From assembly GCF_025823185.1 (NCBI RefSeq), contig NZ_JACKVK010000014.1, positions 40,716 to 104,715 on the forward strand: a stretch of DNA of 64,000 nucleotides, written 5' to 3'. This stretch comes from Mycobacterium yunnanensis. Its GTDB lineage: Bacteria > Actinomycetota > Actinomycetes > Mycobacteriales > Mycobacteriaceae. The notes under the pieces are model-generated. The model was not told the origin of the DNA, searched no databases, and saw nothing but the letters and a program-made list of their open reading frames with translations. Positions 1 to 8,659 of the stretch are shown here, piece after piece (position 1 is the stretch's first letter; every line of letters starts with the position of its first letter). A program made the translations under genes and the position numbers.

Positions 1-2620
1 CTTCGCCGCCGGACAGCGGATACAGAACGTTGTCGACGCCGGGTGAGTAGCCGGGGATGACACCGCCGGCGGCGCGGCCACCCCCGACCGTGGGTGCGGT
101 CCCGCCGGGTGTCGCCGCGACTCGGATGGGTGTGCGGAGCTGGTCGAGGCTGATCGGCTGACCGTTGAGCGTGTACTGGACAACGATGTTCGCCGACCCG
201 GGGATGTTCGCGATGGCCTTCTTAAGGCGGTCGACGTTGTTGGAGATTTCGTCGCTGTTGTCCTTGATGACCACCTGACCGCCCGGCAGGTTCTCGATCG
301 CGAGACCGAGCTCCTTGACGTTCTTCAGGACCGCCGGGGTGGGGTCGTTGATCTGGAAGTCGCCCGACGCGGTCACCGACGTGGCGTCCGGGCCCAGCTT
401 CCGCACTTTGTCCAAGGTGTCGCGCGCGCGGCCGATGCGATCGTTCAGGTCGGCGGCGGTCGTCTGCCCGGATTCGATGAGCGCCTGGCGGGCGTACTGG
501 CTGGCCTGCGAATCGTTGCCTAGGTCGACCTGCTGCTCGAGATTCGACTTGGGGACGAACGGGGTGGTCTTGCCGGTGAGCGGGTCTGTGTAGGAGTTGG
601 TGCGCGCGTTGAAGTCCCGGAGCGCGGTCTTCTTGTCCTGCTCGATCTGCGCTGTGGTGCGCGGGTTGATGAAGTTGCCGACGCCGACGGGAAGGGAGTC
701 GGGTCCGTCGAGGATCTTCTGGACGTTGGCGGCGTCGTCCTTCACCTTGCCTTCGCGTTGCAGACGGTCGGCGATCACCGCGGCGGTGAGTCCGGTGATG
801 GCGCCGATGAGCGCTCCGACGGGGCCTCCGACCGCGAATCCTGCGATCGCGCCGCCGCCGGCGGACTGGGCCGCGTTGCTCCAGCTGAGGCCGTTCTGCC
901 CGGCGTCGGATGCGCCGTCGATGCCGAGGGCGAGACCGCCGATGATGCCGGCCTTCTTCAGTGCGCCGAGCTTGCCGCTCAGCCCACCGAGCCCGGTGTT
1001 GACCTTGCCGATGTCCCCGAGCAGCGACGCGAACGGTGACAGCGTCCTGAAGGCCAGGAACCCGGTGACGACTGCGCCGATCGCGCCGCCGCCGTTGCCG
1101 CCCAGGGCGTTCAAAGCGCTGAGGATGTTGCCGATGATCGGGAGGATGATGTCGCCCCAGTGCTGGAAGCCTTGGACGACGTCCCCGGCAACCGTGACGG
1201 CGTTCTTCAGGACGGGCAGCCACTCGTCGAGCTTCGCCTGGCCCTCTTCGAAAAACTTCTTGAGCTTCGCCTGGCCCTCGTCACTGGAGGTGAGCGCCCG
1301 CAACGCACCGGTGGCATCCCGCAACCACTTCAGGAACCCACCGTCGCCGCCGGCCGCGCCGGTGATGTCGGTGATGATCTTCCCGATGTTGAGCAGCGAC
1401 TCACCGAAGTTCCCGGCGGCTTTGAACCCTTCGTCGATCCACTTGGCGAGGCGGCCGTCTTTGTCGGCGGCGGTGATGAACGTGTCGAAGCGGGTGGCCA
1501 GCCGTCCGACGCCGTCCGCGAGGCGCGGCAGGAAGCTAGTGCCAGTGGTGGCGAGTGTCCCGAACCCGTGCACCAACGGTTCGATGGCTTTGTTCGCCCG
1601 GGTCTGAGCTTCGGCGGTGTTGCCGAAGATGCGGTCGATGAACGAGCCGGTGCTGTCGCTGCCCCCTACCCGGAGCAGTTCCTTGATGGCGCCGTTCTGC
1701 GCGTCGGCTACCTTCCCCATCCCCGCTTCGACACGGGGAAGCTGCTTAGTGGCGAAGTCGTCGAATTCCTTCGCGACGCCGCCGAGTAGCCGTTGGGAAG
1801 TGTTCTTCCGCAGGTCCTTCAGGGGCCCGTTGTTGAGTGTGGCGATCGACTTCGCCAGGTCGACGGCGGCCGGCGCCATGTCCTTCAGGAGCTCTTGGGC
1901 CTTCTCGAGGTCCTTCGGGTCTCCGGTCTTCATGGCTTCCGACAGCGCGGAGACAGCGTCCGTCATGCCGTGGAGGCCGACGATGCTGGTGGCGACGGAT
2001 GCGCCGATGCCCGCGAAGATGCCGGGGACGACGAGCCCGGCTTGGCCGAGCTGCTGGACGGCTCCGACGAGGTTGACGACAGCGGTGGTCGCGGCGGGCA
2101 GCGCGGACGCTCCGAGCGCGATCGCGTTCAGTCCTACCGGGCCGGTGAGGAAGCCGCCCAGTCCCCCGCCACCGCCGAACCCTCCACCACGGCCACCTCC
2201 GCCTCCACCACCGCCGCCGCGGGGTGGTGGCCCGCCGATGGGTGCCGCAGCGTTGGCTGCGCGGGCGGCGGTGTTCGCCGCCAGCGCCGCGGTCTGCTTG
2301 TCCAACGCCTTCGTGATGTTGTTGATCGATCGGACCGACAACGTAGAGCTCGCGGCGGTTTTCGCTGCCGCCTTCTCCTGCTCCCGGCCGACCTTCTCGA
2401 CCGCCTCCGCCAGGCCGCGGTTCGCCACCACCTGTTTGGTCGCCGACTGCTCGCCTGCGCGGCCCGTCTCCGCCAGCTTGCGTTGCAGGGTGTCGAGGTC
2501 GTGGTTCAGCTTCTTCAGCGTGGGTTCGATGGCCTTGTGGACGGACGCCAAAACCTCAGCTGGGAGCCCCAACCCGTCGATTGTCAGATCGAGCTTGATC
2601 GATCCGACGGGGGTGGTCAC
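1..2620 (-). CDS. Tail tape measure protein (partial, C-terminus off window)
   Basis: Open from a GTG at 2620 to the left edge without a stop, at least 873 residues. The product sets tail length and is threaded through the tail tube. Residues about 128-157 form a Pro/Gly run, followed by alternating hydrophobic Ala/Gly/Val-rich segments typical of tape measures. Near the left edge the protein contains the motif GGVIPGYSPGVDNVLYPLSG, common in actinophage tape measures. It is the longest phage gene and follows the tail-assembly chaperone-like gene by 28 bp, the expected position. Start choice: GTG is the first in-frame start after the upstream stop. Confidence 0.9.
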   Translation of the reverse strand, partial: MTTPVGSIKLDLTIDGLGLPAEVLASVHKAIEPTLKKLNHDLDTLQRKLAETGRAGEQSATKQVVANRGLAEAVEKVGREQEKAAAKTAASSTLSVRSINNITKALDKQTAALAANTAARAANAAAPIGGPPPRGGGGGGGGGRGGGFGGGGGLGGFLTGPVGLNAIALGASALPAATTAVVNLVGAVQQLGQAGLVVPGIFAGIGASVATSIVGLHGMTDAVSALSEAMKTGDPKDLEKAQELLKDMAPAAVDLAKSIATLNNGPLKDLRKNTSQRLLGGVAKEFDDFATKQLPRVEAGMGKVADAQNGAIKELLRVGGSDSTGSFIDRIFGNTAEAQTRANKAIEPLVHGFGTLATTGTSFLPRLADGVGRLATRFDTFITAADKDGRLAKWIDEGFKAAGNFGESLLNIGKIITDITGAAGGDGGFLKWLRDATGALRALTSSDEGQAKLKKFFEEGQAKLDEWLPVLKNAVTVAGDVVQGFQHWGDIILPIIGNILSALNALGGNGGGAIGAVVTGFLAFRTLSPFASLLGDIGKVNTGLGGLSGKLGALKKAGIIGGLALGIDGASDAGQNGLSWSNAAQSAGGGAIAGFAVGGPVGALIGAITGLTAAVIADRLQREGKVKDDAANVQKILDGPDSLPVGVGNFINPRTTAQIEQDKKTALRDFNARTNSYTDPLTGKTTPFVPKSNLEQQVDLGNDSQASQYARQALIESGQTTAADLNDRIGRARDTLDKVRKLGPDATSVTASGDFQINDPTPAVLKNVKELGLAIENLPGGQVVIKDNSDEISNNVDRLKKAIANIPGSANIVVQYTLNGQPISLDQLRTPIRVAATPGGTAPTVGGGRAAGGVIPGYSPGVDNVLYPLSGGE

Positions 2621-2648
2621 CGCGTCAAGCTAGCGATGCGGGGTGCTG

Positions 2649-3203
2649 TTACTTGCCCTTGCCGGAGGTGACGGCGGCCAGCGCTTCGGCGTCCTTGAGG
2701 GCTCGGTCGCCACCGATTTCGGCAATCCGGGAGAGCAGGTCGTTCCACACGCCGGAGTCGGCGAACTCGGTGTCGTCGGGGTCCGACATGCGCTCGAGGA
2801 CGCGTTCGATGCTCTTCTGGGAGAGGTGGTTCTGGACGAACTTGTTGGTCAGCTTCATGACGAACTCGTCGCTGCAGGTTCCCTGCGCTTGGTAGAGCGC
2901 AGTGAGTGCGTTGCTGGCGGGGACGCGAAATGCGAGGAGGTCGCCCTTGTAGTCGAGTTCGTCGTAGGCCCAGTCGGTTTCGTGGGTCCATTTGTCGTCG
3001 TCGGGGATGGTGTCGACGGCGGTGACGACTTCGGCGTCGATGGTGTCCTCTGCGTCTGAGGGCGCGGCGGGTTCCGGGTCGGCGGGCTCGGCGGCGGCCG
3101 GCTCCTCCTCCACGGTGACGGTGTCGATGGTGGGTTCGTCGGTGGGGACGTCAGGAACGGGTGCGGTGCTGCTGGTGGAGCCTTCCGAGGCGTAAACGGT
3201 CAT
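2649..3203 (-). CDS. Tail assembly chaperone-like protein
   Basis: This 184-residue protein lies immediately upstream of the tape measure gene, the position of the tail assembly chaperone. Residues 15-60 are acidic and rich in Pro, Ala and Thr. The rest is a compact helical domain (YKGDLLAFRVPASNALTAL, then FVMKLTNKFVQNHL and a conserved-looking SDPDDTEFADSGVWNDLLSR). Most siphoviruses make a second, frameshifted chaperone here, but only 28 bp separate this stop from the tape measure start and I see no heptameric slippery site. Function is inferred mainly from position. Confidence 0.6.
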   Translation of the reverse strand: MTVYASEGSTSSTAPVPDVPTDEPTIDTVTVEEEPAAAEPADPEPAAPSDAEDTIDAEVVTAVDTIPDDDKWTHETDWAYDELDYKGDLLAFRVPASNALTALYQAQGTCSDEFVMKLTNKFVQNHLSQKSIERVLERMSDPDDTEFADSGVWNDLLSRIAEIGGDRALKDAEALAAVTSGKGK

Positions 3204-3232
3204 GCCGTGCAGCGTCCCGCAGGGGTGTGCAA

Positions 3233-3634
3233 TCAGCGTTCGCGCTCAGCCACCCGGATGCCGGCGTTGCGGAGGAACGGGCGCGCCCTGGTGCCGGGGT
3301 GGTTGACCCTGGTGGCGAAGACGGTGCGGCCACCGATGTTGAACCGCAACGCCTTCGCACTGCGCGGCCGGATGATGTGCGGGCGCGACCCTTCGTGGAC
3401 TGCGGCGGCGTAGCGGGCGTCGTCGCCGACGCTGCCGGACACGGTCCGGGGACCGACGGTGCGGATGTCGCCTTCCTTCACCCGGCGCCCCAGGTTGCCC
3501 GTCCGCACCGGGACGTCCTGCCGCGCCTGGTTCGCGATGCGACGCTGCAGCGACGCCATCCGCCGGCGCGCGAAGCCCGCGACCTGCCGGTCGAACTCCG
3601 GCTGGTTCAGCTCGACGCGGTACTTAGCTCCCAC
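3233..3634 (-). CDS. HK97 gp10-like tail completion / neck protein
   Basis: The 133-residue protein carries an Arg-rich helix, then DVPVRTGNLGRRV and a segment with AAAVHEGSRPHIIRPRSAKALRF. This combination (VRTG.L, then a YA..VHEG.. strand) is the signature of the HK97 gp10 family that completes the tail or joins it to the head. It overlaps the preceding connector gene by 11 bp and precedes the tail chaperone gene, as expected for this role. Confidence 0.75.
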   Translation of the reverse strand: MGAKYRVELNQPEFDRQVAGFARRRMASLQRRIANQARQDVPVRTGNLGRRVKEGDIRTVGPRTVSGSVGDDARYAAAVHEGSRPHIIRPRSAKALRFNIGGRTVFATRVNHPGTRARPFLRNAGIRVAERER

Positions 3635-3941
3635 CGTCGACCCTGCTGGCCCACAGCGCCTTCAGCGCCTCCCGGCCGGGGGTCTCACCGTCGTCGCCCA
3701 CGGGGACTTCGACGTCCTGGTCGCGGAGGAACTGCAGCCACTCCTCAGTGGTGGCGTTCCCCGCCGGCGGCTCCACCTCGGCGACCGGTTCCGGGTCGTC
3801 ATCCAGGCTGCCATCCACCACGATGACGAACCCACCGGCCACCAGCCGGCGAATGTGGTCGGTCACCGTCACGGTGCGGCGGACGCCGCGCGCCAGCTCC
3901 ACACTCGGGGACAGGCTGCCTTCGATCGTCACGCGTGCCAT
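3624..3941 (-). CDS. Putative head-tail connector-region protein
   Basis: 105 residues from an ATG at 3941, chosen because GAGGAGC lies just upstream; a longer open frame upstream has no such site. The N-terminus is beta-rich (MARVTIEGSLSPSVELARG) and the C-terminal part is acidic with a TTEEWLQFLRDQ segment. I do not recognise a family. Its place between the connector and gp10-like genes argues for a structural or assembly role in the head-tail joint. Confidence 0.65.
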   Translation of the reverse strand: MARVTIEGSLSPSVELARGVRRTVTVTDHIRRLVAGGFVIVVDGSLDDDPEPVAEVEPPAGNATTEEWLQFLRDQDVEVPVGDDGETPGREALKALWASRVDGGS

Positions 3942-3951
3942 TGGTTGCTCC

Positions 3952-4488
3952 TCAGAATTGGACGTACGCCATGCCGGTCCACGCGATGACGCCACCTTGG
4001 GGTCCGAACGGAGCCACTGTGTCAGTGGCCACTGCACGCGTCTTGGACCGCAGACGGGCGGCCACCGCGCACAACGCCTTCTCGATGCGCCAGGAGTCGT
4101 CAAGGCTGATCTCCGCCTCGGTGGCGAGGGTGTCCCAGTCGGGGTCGGCCTCCATCGTGGTGTAACGGCCGACCCCGATTTCGACGGCCAGCGCGCGGCG
4201 GATGTCGGCGTGACCGCACGCGGCGTCACCCACGTACGCGGCGGGGAAATCGGTGTCGCGGGAACGAAACCGGTGCGCCACCCGCACCCACAGCAGCGGG
4301 TCGCAATCCGACTGCGGACCCGGCATCAGCGATGCAGGGAGATCGCCGTCGCCTGCGAAGAATCGCACCAGGGTGGACCCACCACCATCCGGGGGGCACG
4401 GGCTGGCAGGGTCGAACACCTCCCGCATCGCGGTCAGGAACGCGTCGACCACGTCGGAGGCATCGTCGTGGCACGGATTCGACTGCAT
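3952..4488 (-). CDS. Putative head-tail joining protein
   Basis: 178 residues, starting at an ATG that shares one base with the preceding stop codon (TGATG). No clear family is recognisable by eye. The mixed alpha/beta composition and the position directly after the adaptor gene fit a stopper or head-closure protein. A further upstream start would run into the adaptor gene and is less likely. Confidence 0.6.
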   Translation of the reverse strand: MQSNPCHDDASDVVDAFLTAMREVFDPASPCPPDGGGSTLVRFFAGDGDLPASLMPGPQSDCDPLLWVRVAHRFRSRDTDFPAAYVGDAACGHADIRRALAVEIGVGRYTTMEADPDWDTLATEAEISLDDSWRIEKALCAVAARLRSKTRAVATDTVAPFGPQGGVIAWTGMAYVQF

Positions 4489-5282
4489 CACACCACCACG
4501 GGCGCGGCGGCCAGCCGGTGCGGGTTGACCGCGGCCAACCACATATCCACTTCAGCGAGCCCGGTGTAGCCGGCGGCGAGGATCTTCGACGGGTCGAACA
4601 CGTGCGTCACGCCGCGCTGCGTCGTGGACACCACGCTGCGCGGTAACCGGCACTTCTTGACGTCATCGCACGCCACGATGAATTCCTTCGCCAACAGCCC
4701 GGTGAGCTCCTCGACACCACTCGGGACGGGAGTCCCCCGCCCGTACGTGACGGACCATGTTCTCGACTCGCCCAAGGGACGGCCGAGATCCTGCCCTGGC
4801 CAGGATGTTCCGAGGCGGTACAGGGCGTCGCCCTCGAGGCGGTACTCGCTGGCGGACAGGATGATGCCATCGACCGTGACGTCCGTGACGGTGGCGACGG
4901 GGCCGGGTAGGTGGACCACGCGGGGCCCGCCAACGGTGCAGGACCCCACACACCCACATGACCAGTTGAACCAGTGACCGTCCGTGCGGGTGAGGACGTA
5001 GGCCGTGGACGGGGCGAACGGCGGCGCGGGGCACGGCCGGACCGTGGTGTCACACACCCCGAACTGGCGGCCTGACAGCGCCCACAACACCGACACGGCC
5101 ATGTCCTCGGCGCTGTTGCGCCGGCGCGCCGCTAGGTCGTACGCCGCCTGCTCATCCGTGGTGGGCGTGTCGGGCAGGATCGGCAACGGCGGCAAGCATT
5201 CCTGTGCCACCGGCCAGTCGCATCCCATGGGCCAGACGGTAACCAGCGGGGGTGCCGACGACGAAGCCGCCGCGAGGATCAC
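4488..5282 (-). CDS. Head-tail adaptor-like protein
   Basis: This 264-residue protein has an N-terminal helical part with ARRRNSAEDMAVSVLWALSG and a Cys-rich insert (WFNWSCGCVGSCTVGGPR). A beta-rich middle follows (VATVTDVTVDGIILSASEYRL) and then helices (GVEELTGLLAKEFIVACDD). The 'V..V..V.VDG..L....Y.' strand pattern recurs in actinophage head-to-tail adaptors. Six Cys residues near the centre are unusual and might bind a metal. It is in the connector cluster, between the major tail gene and the joining protein. Confidence 0.65.
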   Translation of the reverse strand: MILAAASSSAPPLVTVWPMGCDWPVAQECLPPLPILPDTPTTDEQAAYDLAARRRNSAEDMAVSVLWALSGRQFGVCDTTVRPCPAPPFAPSTAYVLTRTDGHWFNWSCGCVGSCTVGGPRVVHLPGPVATVTDVTVDGIILSASEYRLEGDALYRLGTSWPGQDLGRPLGESRTWSVTYGRGTPVPSGVEELTGLLAKEFIVACDDVKKCRLPRSVVSTTQRGVTHVFDPSKILAAGYTGLAEVDMWLAAVNPHRLAAAPVVV

Positions 5283-5306
5283 CCGCGGCGGCTCCGACGC
5301 GTTGAA

Positions 5307-6359
5307 CTAGACCGGGGTGACGGCCGCGGTGCCACCCGTCAGCCCGGTGCTGTCGCTCGTCAGAGCGGGCAGCGACGGGTCCAGCTTCACCGTGAGGTTT
5401 CCGGCGGTGCCGGTCACCTCGACCTGGCCGGGCACCACGTTCGGCAGCGCCTCGATCGCGGTCTTTACCGCGGCGGGCAGCGCGGTGTGCGCGATGTTCG
5501 CCGTGGGCTCCGCGCCGACCTTCAGCTTGTAGTTGCCCGTGCCGCTCACGACCACGGTGTACACCGTGGGGTCGCAGATCGGCTGCGCCGGTGCCACATC
5601 GGCGGCCTGCGCCCCGAAGTACGCCAAGCTGGGGCCGCCAGTGAAGATCGACTGCACCGCCAGCGCGCACGCACCGTTCGTCGGCTCCGGGGGCGGGACG
5701 GGAGTGCGGAAGAACGTCAGGTGCTCCTTCTTCGACGTCGGCGCCAACAGGCGGCCCGGCGTCAGCGAGGAGTCGATCGCCGCCACGTTGTACGGGCCGC
5801 GACCCCAGTGCAGCATCGGCATCGTGATGCCGGTGAGGCTGAAGTTGCCGACCGCAGCCTCAACGGTCAGTGCGCCGGCCTGCCACTCGGTGACACCGGC
5901 AAGGATGTACCCGTGAGTCACACCAGATCCGGTGATCGAGAAGATCGAGTCGGTGGGCTCGTCGCAGTCGTCGTCGGAGCGCCCGCCGGTCCAGATCTCG
6001 AGTGCGACACCGTAGTCGGCGATGACGTCGGCGTTGTCGCGGAAGCCGATAGCCTTGTCGTCGTAGTCGAGGACCTTCTCGTACCCGACGAACATGGAGT
6101 ACAGGTCGGGGTCGACACCGCACAGCTGGAGTTCGGTGTTGTACCACTTGCGTTCCGGTGGGGTGCTGTCGGAGAAGCACACCTTGCCGGCGGCGTTGGT
6201 CTGCTCGAGCTCCTCGCGGGCCTTCATGTTGGGGTCGAAGTTCGCGCGGATGAAACCATCGGTGACGATCCGGTTCGCGGGCCCCTCGAGGGGCTTGCCG
6301 CAGCGGTCGACCTTGGTCGCACGGATTGCGACGCCCTTGACGATCGGGATAGCGCCCAT
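5307..6359 (-). CDS. Major tail protein-like, with C-terminal beta-sandwich decoration
   Basis: 350 residues. The N-terminal 230 residues begin MGAIPIVKGVAIRATKVDRC and include VTDGFIRANF, NAAGKVCFSD and the FCGVDP-like LQLCGVDPDLYSMFVGY. These motifs recur in actinophage tail tube subunits. Residues about 265-350 form a separate beta domain (YTVVVSGTGNYKLKVG, IEALPNVVPGQVEVTG, STGLTGGT) that resembles the C-terminal domain of this phage's capsid protein. It lies upstream of the connector genes rather than just before the chaperone gene, which is atypical. Tail-tube assignment is inference from motifs. Confidence 0.6.
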   Translation of the reverse strand: MGAIPIVKGVAIRATKVDRCGKPLEGPANRIVTDGFIRANFDPNMKAREELEQTNAAGKVCFSDSTPPERKWYNTELQLCGVDPDLYSMFVGYEKVLDYDDKAIGFRDNADVIADYGVALEIWTGGRSDDDCDEPTDSIFSITGSGVTHGYILAGVTEWQAGALTVEAAVGNFSLTGITMPMLHWGRGPYNVAAIDSSLTPGRLLAPTSKKEHLTFFRTPVPPPEPTNGACALAVQSIFTGGPSLAYFGAQAADVAPAQPICDPTVYTVVVSGTGNYKLKVGAEPTANIAHTALPAAVKTAIEALPNVVPGQVEVTGTAGNLTVKLDPSLPALTSDSTGLTGGTAAVTPV

Positions 6360-6444
6360 GTGCTGGTGGTCCTCCTGCTATCGGGCGCGTCGCGCCTGGT
6401 CTGCCTCCGAGGCAACGCCGACAGTAGGAGGGCGGGGTGAAGGG

Positions 6445-6777
6445 TCAGCGGCGCCGAATGTCGTCGAGCTTGTCCTGGTAGGACTCGATGCGGCCGGGCC
6501 CGACGCCCTTGGATCGGACTAGCTCGATCAGCTCTTGCACAAGGTCGATCAGCATGCCGCGGATGATGTAGAGCTCGTCGCGGCGCTTCAGGACCCGATC
6601 GTGTTCGCGTTCCCGGTCTTCGGACGCGCGGCCCATGAACGACTGCCACGCGGTCATCGCGTCGGCACTGCCCTTGGACTTCGTCGACCCGCGGGTGTTG
6701 AGCCACGTGAGGAACGCGATCAGGCTGGTGATGAACCCGCCACCCCCGACGAGGGCCACCGCCCATTCCGCGGTCAT
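6445..6777 (-). CDS. Small membrane protein with coiled coil (holin-like)
   Basis: 110 residues: one N-terminal membrane helix (WAVALVGGGGFITSLIAFLTWL) followed by a charged, heptad-rich cytoplasmic segment (DREREHDRVLKRRDELYIIRGM). The start ATG overlaps the upstream stop by 4 bp. One helix plus a charged tail is seen in some phage holins and spanin-like proteins, but nothing here proves a lysis role. It is the last of four consecutive membrane-protein genes. Confidence 0.7.
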   Translation of the reverse strand: MTAEWAVALVGGGGFITSLIAFLTWLNTRGSTKSKGSADAMTAWQSFMGRASEDREREHDRVLKRRDELYIIRGMLIDLVQELIELVRSKGVGPGRIESYQDKLDDIRRR

Positions 6778-7247
6778 GGGCTGTCCGTGTGAACGAGGGT
6801 GCGGATGGCCTTGCGGATGTCCCACAGTCGGAAGGAACACCAGAAGGAGAACCCGATCTGAAACCACGTCCCCTGCCCGGTCGGCGGCCGGTGGTAGTAG
6901 AAGCAGACGGCGATGACGTTGATCGCGATGATCGTCTGCAGGATGACCAGGCCGATGAATTCCAGGCTGAGCGAGTCGTGAAGCCTCGTCGCGTGGTCCT
7001 TGTTGGCGTCGATCATGTACAGCGCCACCAGGATCGCGACGCTCGCACCGCCCTGGCAGACGATGAACAGCCAGTCTCCCCAGTCGGGGGTGATGCTGGT
7101 GACTGATACGGTGGCTTGCCGGTCGAAGGCTTGGGTGACGGAGCTGATGAACGAGCAGGCGAGCAGCACCCGGTAGAGGGGGAAGCTGCCGGACTCGACG
7201 ACCCGGGTGTGGCTGAGGGCTGCCCTCAGCGCGGCGAATCGTGGCAT
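6774..7247 (-). CDS. Membrane protein, about three or four helices
   Basis: 157 residues with hydrophobic segments at about 30-45 (VLLACSFISSVTQAF), 60-80 (WLFIVCQGGASVAILVALYMI), 98-120 (LEFIGLVILQTIIAINVIAV) and a final aromatic stretch. It starts at an ATG overlapping the upstream stop. I recognise no family. It belongs to the block of four overlapping membrane-protein genes between head and tail genes. Confidence 0.7.
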   Translation of the reverse strand: MPRFAALRAALSHTRVVESGSFPLYRVLLACSFISSVTQAFDRQATVSVTSITPDWGDWLFIVCQGGASVAILVALYMIDANKDHATRLHDSLSLEFIGLVILQTIIAINVIAVCFYYHRPPTGQGTWFQIGFSFWCSFRLWDIRKAIRTLVHTDSP

Positions 7248-7732
7248 CAGCGGTTCCGCAGCCACGGCCACGCCCATCCGCTCTCCGCGCGCCAGGACGT
7301 CCAGGCGAAGCGGGAACGGTTCAGGAACGCCACCGCGAAGATGCCGTACACCACCGCCGGTGGGATGCCGTACAGCGATGCGGCGCGCCACGATTCGATG
7401 AGGAACGACACCATGAAGCTGGCCAGCACCACCGACGTGATGACGGTCGTGACGGTGACGGCGAGGTGTTTGCACTTCGCGGCCAGCACCATCGTGGACA
7501 CACCGAGGGTGACGAACATCAGGCCCCATGACTGTGGGGCGCCGGGAACGTCGAGGGCGGTGCGGTAGATGGTGTTCGTCGACCAGACCGCCTGCCCCCA
7601 CACGAATGTGAAAATGCCGTACAGGGTGGGCAGCAGGGAGATGAGGACGGTGGACGCGCGAACGTAATCGACGTGTCGGGTGTACTCCGCGAGGAGCCGG
7701 CCGGCGAGCTCGTCGCGCTCCTCCGGCGTCAT
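7247..7732 (-). CDS. Membrane protein, about four helices
   Basis: 161 residues; an acidic N-terminus (MTPEERDELAGRLLAEY) precedes membrane segments at about 25-45, 68-88, 95-118 and 125-145. The start overlaps the preceding stop (ATGA), so the genes are translationally coupled. No family recognised. A holin-type or membrane-remodelling role is possible but unsupported. Confidence 0.7.
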   Translation of the reverse strand: MTPEERDELAGRLLAEYTRHVDYVRASTVLISLLPTLYGIFTFVWGQAVWSTNTIYRTALDVPGAPQSWGLMFVTLGVSTMVLAAKCKHLAVTVTTVITSVVLASFMVSFLIESWRAASLYGIPPAVVYGIFAVAFLNRSRFAWTSWRAESGWAWPWLRNR

Positions 7733-8088
7733 GGCCCTGTCGGTGCCTGCACGGCCTTCGCTGCGGCGGTGGACAGTCCGAACATCTGCGCGGTCGCGGC
7801 CAGGATGAGTGGCCACTGTTCTGCGTTGACCCAGCCGTACCAGGTGAGTAACCCACCCGCCGCGACCAGTAGCGGGTAGAGCAGCTTGCGGACCGTCGAG
7901 GTGGCGAACAGCGCGGCGAACAGCAGCGTCACACTGGCCAAACCGAGCTGTGTCCACAGTGCGGCCTCTTCTTTCGACAAGTACGCCAACGCCAGAAGTA
8001 GTGCGACGAGGCCGGTGACTCCGCGGTACAGGGGTTCACGCCACTCTGGGCGGATACCGAAGCGGGTCACGTTGGTGTTGGTGGTCAC
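7729..8088 (-). CDS. Small membrane protein, holin-like topology
   Basis: 119 residues with three to four membrane helices (GVTGLVALLLALAYL, LGLASVTLLFAALFAT, LLYPLLVAAGGLLTWYGWV, LILAATAQMFGL) and a short polar N-terminus. The size and topology fit a class I holin or an actinophage minor membrane protein. It overlaps both neighbours by 4 bp. Confidence 0.7.
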   Translation of the reverse strand: MTTNTNVTRFGIRPEWREPLYRGVTGLVALLLALAYLSKEEAALWTQLGLASVTLLFAALFATSTVRKLLYPLLVAAGGLLTWYGWVNAEQWPLILAATAQMFGLSTAAAKAVQAPTGP

Positions 8089-8636
8089 GATGCGTTCTCC
8101 TTGGCGTCGTTGATGGCCTTGACCACGGCGGCCCGGTTGGGCAGCTCGCGGGTGTCGATGCCCTTGGACGCGGCGTAGGCGTCGAGCTCCGGGCGGCGCC
8201 AGTCAGCTTCGGGTTCACCGTCGGGCCAAGCCTTCTCGGCGGGCGGGTCGAGGGGCTGCGCGTCGGCGGGGTACGCGCTGTCGGGGAGTTCCGGCAGCTT
8301 TTCGCCGGTACCGTCGCCAACCAGCTCGGTGGAGGTGGTGCCGTCAGCGGGCGCCTTTGTGCCGTGGTTCTCGGTGCCGGTGCCGGCCGACTCGCTCTGG
8401 GGCAGTGAGTTGCTTGGCGGAGTGTCCGCATCGTCGTCGACCGCGTCGTCCAGCAGCCCGGCTGCGCGGGCCACGTCCTCCGGCACGACGTACGCCTGGC
8501 GCGGCCGCGTCACCTTCCGCACCTGCTGGCCGCCGGCCTGAAGCAACGCGTTCAGACCATCGACACGCTTCTCACGGTCGACGAACTCCACAGTGGCGAC
8601 GCCACCCTCGACGAAAACCTCGACACCTTGCGGCAT
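8085..8636 (-). CDS. Phage head-region protein with C-terminal SAP/HeH-like motif
   Basis: 183 residues from an ATG at 8636 preceded by AGGGAGC. The N-terminus is a small beta module (VEVFVEGGVATVEFVDREK), the middle is a disordered acidic Pro/Thr/Asp region, and the C-terminus (RRPELDAYAASKGIDTRELP, then RAAVVKAI) looks like the HeH/SAP-type helix-extension-helix module found at the end of many actinophage head proteins. It follows the capsid block and precedes the membrane-protein block. Confidence 0.7.
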   Translation of the reverse strand: MPQGVEVFVEGGVATVEFVDREKRVDGLNALLQAGGQQVRKVTRPRQAYVVPEDVARAAGLLDDAVDDDADTPPSNSLPQSESAGTGTENHGTKAPADGTTSTELVGDGTGEKLPELPDSAYPADAQPLDPPAEKAWPDGEPEADWRRPELDAYAASKGIDTRELPNRAAVVKAINDAKENAS

Positions 8637-8659
8637 GACAGTTGCTCCCTTACCTGGTT

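Noticed and set aside
222..2633. Several plus-strand frames of 90-338 codons opposite the tape measure gene
   Set aside because: All are shadows of the minus-strand tape measure frame, which is open through the whole region.
2617..2991. -1 frame extension of the tail chaperone
   Set aside because: No slippery heptamer is visible at the overlap and only about a dozen extra residues would result; the upstream part of that frame is basic shadow sequence.
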